In this document: positions 8,489 to 16,752 of the stretch, piece by piece
How positions within the stretch are numbered: position 1 is the first letter of the stretch
Layout: every line of letters starts with the position of its first letter
NCBI RefSeq assembly: GCF_013030265.1
Contig: NZ_WPZQ01000010.1
Coordinates: forward strand, 62,001 to 126,000
Direction of reading: 5' to 3'
Origin: Ruegeria arenilitoris
Lineage (GTDB): Bacteria; Pseudomonadota; Alphaproteobacteria; Rhodobacterales; Rhodobacteraceae
DNA length: 64,000 bases
Notes under the pieces: model-generated
Told to the model about the DNA's origin: nothing
Seen by the model: only the letters and a program-made list of their open reading frames with translations
Databases searched by the model: none
Position numbers and translations under genes: made by a program

Positions 8489-9715
8489 TCAGATTACGAA
8501 CTGGGCAAGCGTCTCATCCTCGGTGATATCCGTATAGGTAAATCCGGCCTCATCCAGATGAGCAAACAGGCGCATGAAATTCTCAGGTTTGCGGGTTTCG
8601 ATTCCGATCAGGACCGAACCAAAATTGCGAGCCGATTTCTTCATGTATTCGAAGCGGGCAATATCATCTTCCGGCCCGAGTATGCCGAGAAACTCCTTCA
8701 GCGCGCCTGGACGCTGCGGCAGACGTAAGATGAAGTATTTCTTCACACCGGAATAACGCTGCGCCCGCTCTTTGACCTCGGGCAAACGCTCAAAATCAAA
8801 GTTCCCGCCCGAGGTCACACAGATAACCGTTTTGCCGCGAACAAAACTCTGAACGTCACCTATCGCTTCGACAGCCAAAGCGCCTGCTGGTTCTAAAACG
8901 ATGCCCTCGACATTGAGCATCTCGATCATGGTTGCGCAGATGCGATCCTCGGACATGACCAAAACGTCTGAGAGGTGTCGTGAACGCAAAAGCTCAAACG
9001 GCTTCGCTCCAATGCGACCGACGGCAGCGCCGTCTACGAATGTATCTACGTGATCTAAGGCAACGGGATGACCTGCCGCAAGCGCAGCACGCAGACACGC
9101 CCCACCTGCAGGTTCGACAAACAGGCAATGCGAGCGATCCCCGAACCATGTCGCAACGCCAGAGGACATACCGCCCCCACCTACCGGCAGGATCACGTGA
9201 TCCGGGACGGCACCCAACTGCGCTTCGATCTCAACCGCCAGCGAAGCCTGACCTTCAATCACGTCATCATCGTCAAAAGGAGACAGGAAATGCCCGCCCT
9301 GTTGCGCACACCAACTTTGCGCGGCCGCCAGCGTGTCATCAAAATAGTCGCCGGTCAGATGAATTTCGATGTTATCCCCGCCGAAAATCCGGGTCTTCTG
9401 AATTTTTTGCTGCGGGGTCGTCACCGGCATGAAGATCACGCCCTTCACGCCCAGATGCTTACACATATAGGCCACGCCCTGCGCATGATTGCCTGCGCTG
9501 GCACACACAAACAATTCCTGACCCTGCTGCTTACGCATGGCATTAAACGCGCCGCGGATTTTGTAGGACCGAACCGGGCTGAGGTCCTCGCGCTTGAGCC
9601 AGATATCAGCTCCGTAGCGATCGGACAGATGAGCATTCCGCTGCAGTGGCGTTGCAGGAAACACAGTGCGCATCGCCTGTTCGGCAGCGCGGGCGCGGGT
9701 CATGAAATCGGTCAT
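8489..9715 (-). CDS. ilvA: Threonine ammonia-lyase (threonine deaminase)
   Basis: PLP enzyme converting threonine to 2-oxobutanoate and ammonia, the first step to isoleucine. The PLP lysine is K52 in SYKIRGA, and the phosphate-binding loop VGGGGMSSG follows in the middle of the chain. The last ~80 residues (YFILRLPQRPGALKEFL onward) form a single ACT-like regulatory domain. With the ATG at MTDFMTRARAAEQ the product is 408 residues, normal for this short form; an upstream ATG would add 15 residues but has no visible ribosome-binding site. The C-terminal domain suggests isoleucine feedback control. Confidence 0.92.
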   Translation of the reverse strand: MTDFMTRARAAEQAMRTVFPATPLQRNAHLSDRYGADIWLKREDLSPVRSYKIRGAFNAMRKQQGQELFVCASAGNHAQGVAYMCKHLGVKGVIFMPVTTPQQKIQKTRIFGGDNIEIHLTGDYFDDTLAAAQSWCAQQGGHFLSPFDDDDVIEGQASLAVEIEAQLGAVPDHVILPVGGGGMSSGVATWFGDRSHCLFVEPAGGACLRAALAAGHPVALDHVDTFVDGAAVGRIGAKPFELLRSRHLSDVLVMSEDRICATMIEMLNVEGIVLEPAGALAVEAIGDVQSFVRGKTVICVTSGGNFDFERLPEVKERAQRYSGVKKYFILRLPQRPGALKEFLGILGPEDDIARFEYMKKSARNFGSVLIGIETRKPENFMRLFAHLDEAGFTYTDITEDETLAQFVI

Positions 9716-9773
9716 ATCGGTCTCAGTGTCGTATCGCTGCCCAAAGGGCAAGGAATACATATGTGTACGGGTA

Positions 9774-10547
9774 TCAGGCCAGCTCGCGTTTTTCGACGTA
9801 AATACCGTACACCGTGGTCAAAACGCTGACATTTACCAGTGAAATGACCAGCCCGATAATCGTTTGGCTTGCTATTCCCACTATAGGCAAGATCTGACTG
9901 GCCTGAAAGATCAGAAGACTGAGGACAACCTGAACAAACGCCAGAATCAACACAACAATTGTGATGGTGCCGTTAGAGCCTTCAGTTGCTTTTTTTGCGT
10001 CCATAAAACCAAGCGGTTCCCCAATCGCCGCTGCTGGCAAGGCTGCGCCAAGCCTTATGAAAAGCACATAGACAACAAAGAAGGCGGCAAACGGCAAAAG
10101 TTGAAGCAGGTAACCCAATGGCGGCACGATGGCGGCCAAAATTGAGCCAACCAAGAGCAACGGCACCAGAATTACCACCGATGCAATCACGCAAACGACA
10201 ATAAGCTGGACGGTACACCAGATGTAGGCCCCTATCCGATCTAAATTGAACGATGGGATCCAACCTTTGGGATACTCTTCGAGCAGTACGAACCGATGCC
10301 AGGCGACGAAAATCCACAAGCTCACTAGGATATTGATCAACGCTGCTAAAACGACGTTCAGCGCGTCTTTCGCAGTCAAGTGCATTGCTGGATCACCCGC
10401 ATCAATCCCGTTCGCACTCGCCAGGCCCAAGACGAGGGTACTGAATATTGCGGCGGCAACTGATGGTACCAATCCAATCTGCAGAGCTTCCAGTAGATTA
10501 CTGAACACCATTCGAACTGAATGGATGAAAATCTGCCAACCAAGCAT
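9774..10547 (-). CDS. Hypothetical integral membrane protein
   Basis: Not recognised with certainty. About 257 residues with roughly six hydrophobic segments: one near residues 20-45, one at 75-95, then long stretches around 120-170, and two at the C-terminus. A WHRFVLLEE motif follows the second segment. The ATG is chosen because GAGAGGG lies just upstream; a TTG six codons earlier is the alternative. It sits upstream of and divergent from argG and next to ilvA, but neither link suggests a function. Probably an inner-membrane protein of a conserved family of unknown role. Confidence 0.7.
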   Translation of the reverse strand: MLGWQIFIHSVRMVFSNLLEALQIGLVPSVAAAIFSTLVLGLASANGIDAGDPAMHLTAKDALNVVLAALINILVSLWIFVAWHRFVLLEEYPKGWIPSFNLDRIGAYIWCTVQLIVVCVIASVVILVPLLLVGSILAAIVPPLGYLLQLLPFAAFFVVYVLFIRLGAALPAAAIGEPLGFMDAKKATEGSNGTITIVVLILAFVQVVLSLLIFQASQILPIVGIASQTIIGLVISLVNVSVLTTVYGIYVEKRELA

Positions 10548-10687
10548 TCTGAACCGCCCTCTCAACCAATCCTTGTTATCTTTGCAATCGTTTCATCCCA
10601 ATTCCCGTCCTGCGTCAATGCTCGCAACTTGCCCCCGGGTCGAAAACCCGCTAGGGGCCAATCGTTCTACGCATAAAGGGAAGTCAG

Positions 10688-11914
10688 ATGTCCGCGCCCA
10701 AGAAAGTTGTTCTGGCCTATTCCGGTGGCCTTGATACCTCGATCATTCTGAAATGGCTGCAGACCGAGTATGGCTGTGAGGTTGTTACCTTCACCGCCGA
10801 TCTGGGTCAGGGTGAAGAGCTTGAACCGGCACGCCAAAAGGCTGAAATGCTGGGGATCAAGCCCGAAAACATCTATATCGAGGATATCCGCGAAGAGTTC
10901 GTCCGCGACTTTGTCTTCCCGATGTTCCGCGCCAACGCGCAGTACGAAGGTCTGTACCTGCTGGGCACCTCAATCGCGCGTCCGCTGATCTCGAAACGTC
11001 TGGTTGAGATCGCAAAAGAAACCGGTGCTGACGCCGTTGCGCATGGCGCGACCGGCAAGGGCAACGATCAGGTCCGTTTTGAGCTGGCTGCCTACGCACT
11101 GAACCCCGAGATCAAGGTCATCGCCCCGTGGCGCGAGTGGGATCTGACCAGCCGCACCCGTCTGATTGAATGGGCAGAAGCACACCAGATTCCGATCGCC
11201 AAAGACAAACGCGGTGAGGCCCCCTTCTCGGTCGATGCCAACCTGCTGCACACCTCGTCCGAGGGCAAGGTTCTGGAAGACCCCGCCGATATGGCGCCCG
11301 ACTATGTCTACCAGCGCACCGTCCATCCCGAAGACGCGCCGAACGAGCCGGAATTCATCGAGATCGGTTTTGAAAAAGGCGACGCCGTCAGCATCAATGG
11401 CGAAGCGATGAGCCCCGCGACCATCCTGACCAAGCTGAACGAGTACGGCGGCAAACACGGCATTGGTCGTCTGGACCTGGTCGAAGGTCGTTTCGTCGGT
11501 ATGAAATCGCGTGGCATCTATGAAACTCCCGGCGGCACCATCCTGCTGGAAGCGCACCGCGGTATCGAATCCATCACCATGGACCGTGGCGCGATGCACC
11601 TGAAAGACCAGCTGATGCCGCAATACGCGGAGCTGATCTATAACGGCTTCTGGTACAGCCCCGAGCGGGAAATGCTGCAAGCCGCCATCGACAAATCTCA
11701 GGAACATGTCACGGGCACCGTCCGAGTGAAACTGTACAAAGGCTTGGCCTCAACCGTGGGCCGCTGGTCGGATCACTCGCTGTACTCTGAAGCACATGTG
11801 ACTTTTGAGGAAGACGCCGGTGCTTATGACCAGACCGATGCGGCTGGTTTCATCCAGCTGAACGCTCTGCGTCTGAAGCTTCTGGCCGCTCGTGACAAGC
11901 GTTTGTCCAAGTGA
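10688..11914 (+). CDS. argG: Argininosuccinate synthase
   Basis: Joins citrulline and aspartate with ATP to give argininosuccinate, the penultimate step of arginine synthesis. The PP-loop ATP motif AYSGGLDTS spans residues 10-18, and [19 protein letters not shown] family motifs follow ([11 protein letters not shown]). Length 408 is standard for the type-1 enzyme. GGGAAG precedes the ATG. The TGA overlaps the GTG of the downstream DUF1810 gene (GTGA), implying coupled translation. Confidence 0.97.
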   Translation: MSAPKKVVLAYSGGLDTSIILKWLQTEYGCEVVTFTADLGQGEELEPARQKAEMLGIKPENIYIEDIREEFVRDFVFPMFRANAQYEGLYLLGTSIARPLISKRLVEIAKETGADAVAHGATGKGNDQVRFELAAYALNPEIKVIAPWREWDLTSRTRLIEWAEAHQIPIAKDKRGEAPFSVDANLLHTSSEGKVLEDPADMAPDYVYQRTVHPEDAPNEPEFIEIGFEKGDAVSINGEAMSPATILTKLNEYGGKHGIGRLDLVEGRFVGMKSRGIYETPGGTILLEAHRGIESITMDRGAMHLKDQLMPQYAELIYNGFWYSPEREMLQAAIDKSQEHVTGTVRVKLYKGLASTVGRWSDHSLYSEAHVTFEEDAGAYDQTDAAGFIQLNALRLKLLAARDKRLSK

Positions 11915-12351
11915 CTGAAGACGAAGGCATAAACGAAGAGCTCGAAATGTTCATCGAAGCGCAGGACACGGTTTGGCCGGATGTCCTGCGTGAACTTGAG
12001 CAGGGACAGAAAACCAGCCACTGGATGTGGTTCGTTTTTCCGCAACTGGCAGAACTGGGCCAATCTCATATGGCCCAGCTTTATGGGATCGAAGATCTGG
12101 ATGAGGCAACCGCCTATCTTGGGCACCCGGTCCTGCGTGAGCGCCTGATTCAGGTGTCCCGCCTGATGCTGTCGCACAAGGGCTCGGACCCGGCTGGTAT
12201 TCTGGGAAAGGTCGATGCCAAGAAGCTACGCTCGTCCATGACCTTGTTTGCGGCTGTACCCGGCGCACCATCCGAGTTTCAGGATGTCCTGACAGCTTTT
12301 TATGACGGTCAGATCTGCGAGCCAACCAAACAGGCGTTGATCAACGGCTAG
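11911..12351 (+). CDS. DUF1810 family protein
   Basis: Small soluble protein of 146 residues resembling DUF1810 (YHR-like) proteins. The family's features are visible: an N-terminal [19 protein letters not shown], the [10 protein letters not shown] motif, then GLGxS-like residues degenerated to ELGQSHMAQ, and [10 protein letters not shown]. Function is unknown. The GTG start overlaps the argG stop by four bases, so it is made from the argG message. Confidence 0.8.
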   Translation: MTEDEGINEELEMFIEAQDTVWPDVLRELEQGQKTSHWMWFVFPQLAELGQSHMAQLYGIEDLDEATAYLGHPVLRERLIQVSRLMLSHKGSDPAGILGKVDAKKLRSSMTLFAAVPGAPSEFQDVLTAFYDGQICEPTKQALING

Positions 12352-12433
12352 CCTTGGCTGGTTCCAGTAGGGTCATGCTTGCCTGAAGCTGAGACTTCTC
12401 TTTACGCAGGGCACAACTGCGAAAGGAATTCAT

Positions 12434-12715
12434 ATGCTTCAGGAAATAGCAGACGGTATCCAAAAGGGTCTGGGCGGCAAAACCTTTGACGGATCGCTCA
12501 AGTTCGATTGCGGTGAGGATGGTGTCATCGTCCTCGCCGACAACACTGCAACGACACAGGATCGAGATACCGACTGCACCATTCGCATCTCTCGTGACAA
12601 TCTGGGCAAGTTGCTTACCGGTAAACTGAACCCGATGACGGGTGTGATGATGGGCAAGCTCAAGATTTCAGGCGACATGGGTGTCGCTATGAAACTGGGG
12701 CAGTTGCTGGGCTGA
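12434..12715 (+). CDS. SCP2 sterol-binding domain protein
   Basis: Single-domain protein of 93 residues with the SCP2 fold signature: an N-terminal helix (IADGIQKGLGGKT), alternating beta strands, and the C-terminal NLGKLLTGKLNPMTGVMMGKLKISGDMGVAMKLGQLL typical of bacterial SCP2 proteins. It probably binds acyl-CoA or another lipid in the cytoplasm. AAAGGAA precedes the ATG. It lies between the argG-DUF1810 pair and msrA without overlap. Confidence 0.85.
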   Translation: MLQEIADGIQKGLGGKTFDGSLKFDCGEDGVIVLADNTATTQDRDTDCTIRISRDNLGKLLTGKLNPMTGVMMGKLKISGDMGVAMKLGQLLG

Positions 12716-12809
12716 CCGATAAACTCGTCTCACCAGCACGTGACAAATGATGTCAGTGGATTGCCAACTTCCGGGTCGCACGGCAGCCTGATCTCAAAGG
12801 AGATCTGCC

Positions 12810-13481
12810 ATGACCCGGAATTACAGTTTCGACCATTTCAAGTCCGCTCTTCTGTTTGTTCTGATTGCTCTGGTTGCGTTGTTACGCGCGATACCTGCAC
12901 CTGCGGCGGGCACCGAAACACTGACCGTTGCCGGCGGCTGTTTCTGGTGCGTTGAGTCCGATTTTGAATCGGTACCCGGCGTGATTGGCGCAGTCTCGGG
13001 TTATACCGGCGGAAAATCTGCGAACCCGACTTACGATCAGGTTTCCAAAGGCGGTACAGGTCACTACGAGGCCGTACAGATCACCTTCGACCCTGCCCGC
13101 GTCTCACGTGAAACACTTTTGAGCATGTTCTTCCGCTCGGTTGATCCGACAGATGCAGGCGGTCAGTTCTGTGACCGTGGCGAAAGCTACCGGACGGCAA
13201 TTTTCGTCTCTAACGCAGGCGAAAAAGCACAGGCGCAGAAGGCTAAGGCAAATGCCCAGCAGGCATTGGGACAAACAGTCGTGACGCCAATCCTGCAACA
13301 ATCAACCTTTTATCCTGCGGAAGCCTATCACCAGGATTACTACAAGGGAGACAAGCTGGTCTTCACCCGTTTTGGTCCCAAGCGCCAAAAGAATGCGTAC
13401 AAAGCCTATCGCAAGGCCTGCGGTCGCGACGCCCGGGTAAAACAGCTTTGGGGCAGTGCAGCACCCTTTGTCGGTTCCTAA
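12810..13481 (+). CDS. msrA: Peptide-methionine (S)-S-oxide reductase with signal peptide
   Basis: Reduces methionine S-sulfoxide in proteins. The catalytic motif GGCFWC is at residues 42-47, with C44 the nucleophile. Most MsrA are cytoplasmic, but here residues 1-33 are a signal sequence (hydrophobic [12 protein letters not shown], then APAA), so the enzyme is predicted to be periplasmic. AAAGGAG precedes the ATG. A 14/16 match to parS lies inside the gene (see findings). It ends with a 3-base overlap of the convergent sugar kinase stop. Confidence 0.92.
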   Translation: MTRNYSFDHFKSALLFVLIALVALLRAIPAPAAGTETLTVAGGCFWCVESDFESVPGVIGAVSGYTGGKSANPTYDQVSKGGTGHYEAVQITFDPARVSRETLLSMFFRSVDPTDAGGQFCDRGESYRTAIFVSNAGEKAQAQKAKANAQQALGQTVVTPILQQSTFYPAEAYHQDYYKGDKLVFTRFGPKRQKNAYKAYRKACGRDARVKQLWGSAAPFVGS

Positions 13482-14350
13482 TCGAAACGAGCCGCCTGAA
13501 CTTCCTTGAGATCAGGGATCACATCAGCCGTACCGTGTCGCATCACCATTAAAGCCGCGGCACGGTTTGCCTGTGTTATGGCCTGCGCCAGCGGCATGCC
13601 TCGGTCCATTCCGGCCAGGACATAGCCGGTAAAGGTGTCACCTGCCCCGGTCGTATCCACGGCCTGAACTTTGTGGGCATCAAACACCTCCGGATCTTTG
13701 CCGCGCTGATGATAGCGGGCGCCATTGGAACCTAGTGTCACGACCACATGCTCGACCGGCAAGTCTGCAGCGCTGAGACCGGTGGCTTGCTGTAGCTGTT
13801 CCGCTTCAATCTGGTTCAGGATCAGAAAATCCAGATAGGGCAAGACAGCCTGAACCGCATCCGCCTGAAACGGCGCTGCTGCGTAACAGACTGTCAGACC
13901 AAGTTCATGCCCCAGTCGGGCAGCCTCGACCTGTGCATTGGTTTCGTTCTGCATGACCAGCAGATCACCTGATTTGGCCAAAGACAGCGCCTGTTCCAGC
14001 TGCTGAACCTCAAGCGCGTGGTTGGACCCCGGGTAAAGAACGATCAGGTTCTCACCTTCGGCATCGACCGCGATGATTGCATGCCCGGTTGGTACATCCA
14101 CTTCGGTGATATGGCGCGTATCCACGCCATACTCGGTCAGACGGTCCTTGGCCCAGCGCCCGTCAGGCCCGACAGCTCCGATATGGCTGACCTGACATCC
14201 GGCACGTGCGGCGGCAACGGACATGTTCGCACCCTTGCCGCCCAGAAACCGTTCCAGCCCCTTGGCCGCAAGGGTTTCCCCCGGACCGGGCAGGTGCGGC
14301 AGGCCGTAGACCATATCGGCATTGATTGAGCCAAGGTTCCAGATCGTCAT
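13478..14350 (-). CDS. PfkB-family sugar kinase, ribokinase-like
   Basis: Carbohydrate kinase of the PfkB/ribokinase fold, 290 residues. The N-terminal sugar-binding motif ([21 protein letters not shown] and [17 protein letters not shown]) is ribokinase-like, and the anion hole/catalytic DTTGAGDTF has its GAGD at residues 235-238, with D238 the predicted base. Ribose is the likeliest substrate, but no ribose transporter or rbs gene is nearby, so rbsK is tentative. It is followed 3 bases upstream by the malic enzyme gene on the same strand. Confidence 0.85.
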   Translation of the reverse strand: MTIWNLGSINADMVYGLPHLPGPGETLAAKGLERFLGGKGANMSVAAARAGCQVSHIGAVGPDGRWAKDRLTEYGVDTRHITEVDVPTGHAIIAVDAEGENLIVLYPGSNHALEVQQLEQALSLAKSGDLLVMQNETNAQVEAARLGHELGLTVCYAAAPFQADAVQAVLPYLDFLILNQIEAEQLQQATGLSAADLPVEHVVVTLGSNGARYHQRGKDPEVFDAHKVQAVDTTGAGDTFTGYVLAGMDRGMPLAQAITQANRAAALMVMRHGTADVIPDLKEVQAARFD

Positions 14351-14353
14351 CGC

Positions 14354-16609
14354 TTATCCGATATCGCAAGAGGCCAGGATGGCCATGTTCAGGATGTCGT
14401 TTGCAGTCGAAACGGTTGAACAGATCTGGATCGGTTTATCGACACCCGACAGGATCGGACCGATCACGGTCGCGCCACCCATTTCCTGCATCAGTTTGGT
14501 CGAGATGCTGGCCGAGTGCCGTGCGGGGACGATCAGAATGTTCGCGGGACCGGTCAGGCGCGAGAACGGGTAAGCCTCTTGCTGATCCATGTTCAGGGCA
14601 ACGTCGACGGTCATCTCACCTTCGTATTCGAAATCCACGCCGCGCCCGTCCAGAACTTCGGGAGCGACATGCATTTTTTCAGCACGTTCCGAGACCGGGT
14701 AGCCAAAGGTCGAAAAGCTGACGAAAGCAACGCGCGGCTCCAGACCCATATGGCGGGCAACGGCTGCTGCGCGCTCGGCGATATTGGCCAGATCATTCTC
14801 ATCCGGCCATTCGTGAACCAGCGTATCGCCCATCAGGACGATCCGGCCCTTGTGCAGCAATGCGGTGACACCGGCAGCGCCATGGGCCGCATCCGCGTCA
14901 AAGACGTGATTGATGCGATCCAACACATGTGCGGATTTCCGGGTTGCGCCCGTAACCAGACCATCGCCATGCCCATGAGCCAGCATCAAAGATGAGAACA
15001 CGTGCCGGTCACGCGCGGCCAGACGGTGGATATCCTTCCGGTCAAATCCCTTACGCTGCAGACGTTTATAGAGGAATTCCTTATAGGCATCGAGGTGCAT
15101 GGTGTTGGCGGCGTTCACTACCTCCAGCTCGCGAACAGCATCACCAAGACCTGCGGCTTCAAGCTTGATTTTGACGTCATCGGGACGACCAACAACCAGC
15201 GCCTTTCCGAAACCCGAGCGCTGATACATGACCGCTGCGCGCAGAACGCGCGGATCGTCACCCTCGGCAAAGATCATGCGACTTTGTGCTGCGCGGGCAC
15301 GTGCGTTCAGGCCGCGCAGGATGCTGGCAGTCGGGTCCATGCGGGATTTCAGGCTCAACTCATAGGCATCCATGTCGATGATCGGACGCCGCGCCGCCCC
15401 GGTATCCATACCAGCCTTGGCAACAGCGGGTGGGATACGGTGGATCAAGCGCGGGTCAAATGGCGTCGGAATGATGTAATCGCGGCCAAAGGTCAGAGAT
15501 TTACCATAAGCCATGGCAACTTCATCCGGCACATCTTCGCGCGCCAGACGGGCCAACGCGTGGGCGCAAGCGATCTTCATCTCGTCATTGATGGCACGGG
15601 CGTGAATGTCCAGCGCACCACGGAACAGGTATGGGAAACCCAGAACGTTATTCACCTGGTTCGGATAGTCGCTGCGCCCGGTAGCGACGATCGCATCGAC
15701 CCGCACCTCATGCGCCTCTTCCGGCGTGATCTCGGGATCCGGGTTCGCCATCGCAAAAATCACCGGGTTATCTGCCATTGACGCGACCATATCCTGCGTC
15801 ACAGCGCCCTTAACCGACACGCCCAGGAAGACGTCCGCGCCCTTCATGGCCTCTTCCAGAGTGCGCAGATCCGTGGTGATGGCATGCGCCGATTTCCACT
15901 GGTTCATACCCTCGGTCCGGCCCTGATAGATTACACCCTTGGTGTCACAGACGATGCAGTTCTCATGCCGTGCGCCCATCGACTTAAGCAACTCAATACA
16001 GGCGATCCCCGCCGCACCCGCGCCATTCAGGACGATCTTTACGTCTTCGATCTTTTTACCCGAAATATGCAGCGCATTCAGCAAACCCGCCGCGCAAATC
16101 ACAGCCGTACCATGCTGGTCATCGTGGAAGACAGGGATATCCATCTCTTCCTTCAGGCGCTGTTCAATGATGAAACACTCGGGCGCTTTGATATCTTCAA
16201 GGTTAATGCCGCCAAAGGTCGGCCCCATCAGGCGCACGGCACGACAAAACTCATCCGGGTCTTCGGTATCCAGTTCGATATCGATCGAGTTCACATCGGC
16301 GAACCGTTTGAACAGGACTGACTTGCCCTCCATCACCGGTTTCGAGCCCAGCGCACCCAGATTGCCAAGACCCAAAACCGCTGTGCCGTTTGAAATCACA
16401 GCAACCAGATTGCCCTTGTTGGTATAGTCGTAGGCTGTTTCCGGGGATTCCGCGATGGCTTCACATGGAACAGCCACGCCGGGGCTGTAGGCCAGCGACA
16501 GATCACGCTGAGTGGTCATCGGGACGGTGGCTTGAACCTCCCACTTGCCGGGAGTTGGTTCGAGGTGAAAGGCCAGCGCCTCTTCTTTGGTGATCTTCGC
16601 TTTGGGCAT
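14354..16609 (-). CDS. maeB: NADP-dependent malic enzyme with phosphotransacetylase-like domain
   Basis: Oxidatively decarboxylates malate to pyruvate, making NADPH. Of 751 residues, the first ~430 are the malic enzyme (YSPGVAVPC, FKRFADVNSIDIELDT, the NAD(P)-binding VLNGAGAAGIACIELL), and the last ~320 resemble phosphate acetyltransferase. The latter usually has a regulatory role in these fusion enzymes, binding acetyl-CoA. The ATG at MPKAKITKEEALAFH fits family starts; the upstream in-frame extension has no homology. The sugar kinase gene follows closely. Confidence 0.92.
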   Translation of the reverse strand: MPKAKITKEEALAFHLEPTPGKWEVQATVPMTTQRDLSLAYSPGVAVPCEAIAESPETAYDYTNKGNLVAVISNGTAVLGLGNLGALGSKPVMEGKSVLFKRFADVNSIDIELDTEDPDEFCRAVRLMGPTFGGINLEDIKAPECFIIEQRLKEEMDIPVFHDDQHGTAVICAAGLLNALHISGKKIEDVKIVLNGAGAAGIACIELLKSMGARHENCIVCDTKGVIYQGRTEGMNQWKSAHAITTDLRTLEEAMKGADVFLGVSVKGAVTQDMVASMADNPVIFAMANPDPEITPEEAHEVRVDAIVATGRSDYPNQVNNVLGFPYLFRGALDIHARAINDEMKIACAHALARLAREDVPDEVAMAYGKSLTFGRDYIIPTPFDPRLIHRIPPAVAKAGMDTGAARRPIIDMDAYELSLKSRMDPTASILRGLNARARAAQSRMIFAEGDDPRVLRAAVMYQRSGFGKALVVGRPDDVKIKLEAAGLGDAVRELEVVNAANTMHLDAYKEFLYKRLQRKGFDRKDIHRLAARDRHVFSSLMLAHGHGDGLVTGATRKSAHVLDRINHVFDADAAHGAAGVTALLHKGRIVLMGDTLVHEWPDENDLANIAERAAAVARHMGLEPRVAFVSFSTFGYPVSERAEKMHVAPEVLDGRGVDFEYEGEMTVDVALNMDQQEAYPFSRLTGPANILIVPARHSASISTKLMQEMGGATVIGPILSGVDKPIQICSTVSTANDILNMAILASCDIG

Positions 16610-16752
16610 GAGATAGGTCGTTTCTTTACATCTGTTGGGCTTTCGCCTCATAGCGCAGCAAGAGGCGCGCCTCAACGAGAATACTTTTCACCTTTCGTCG
16701 CGGGTGGGGTATTTGTAAGGTCGCGTCCGGAATACGCCAGAAGGGGTCAGCC

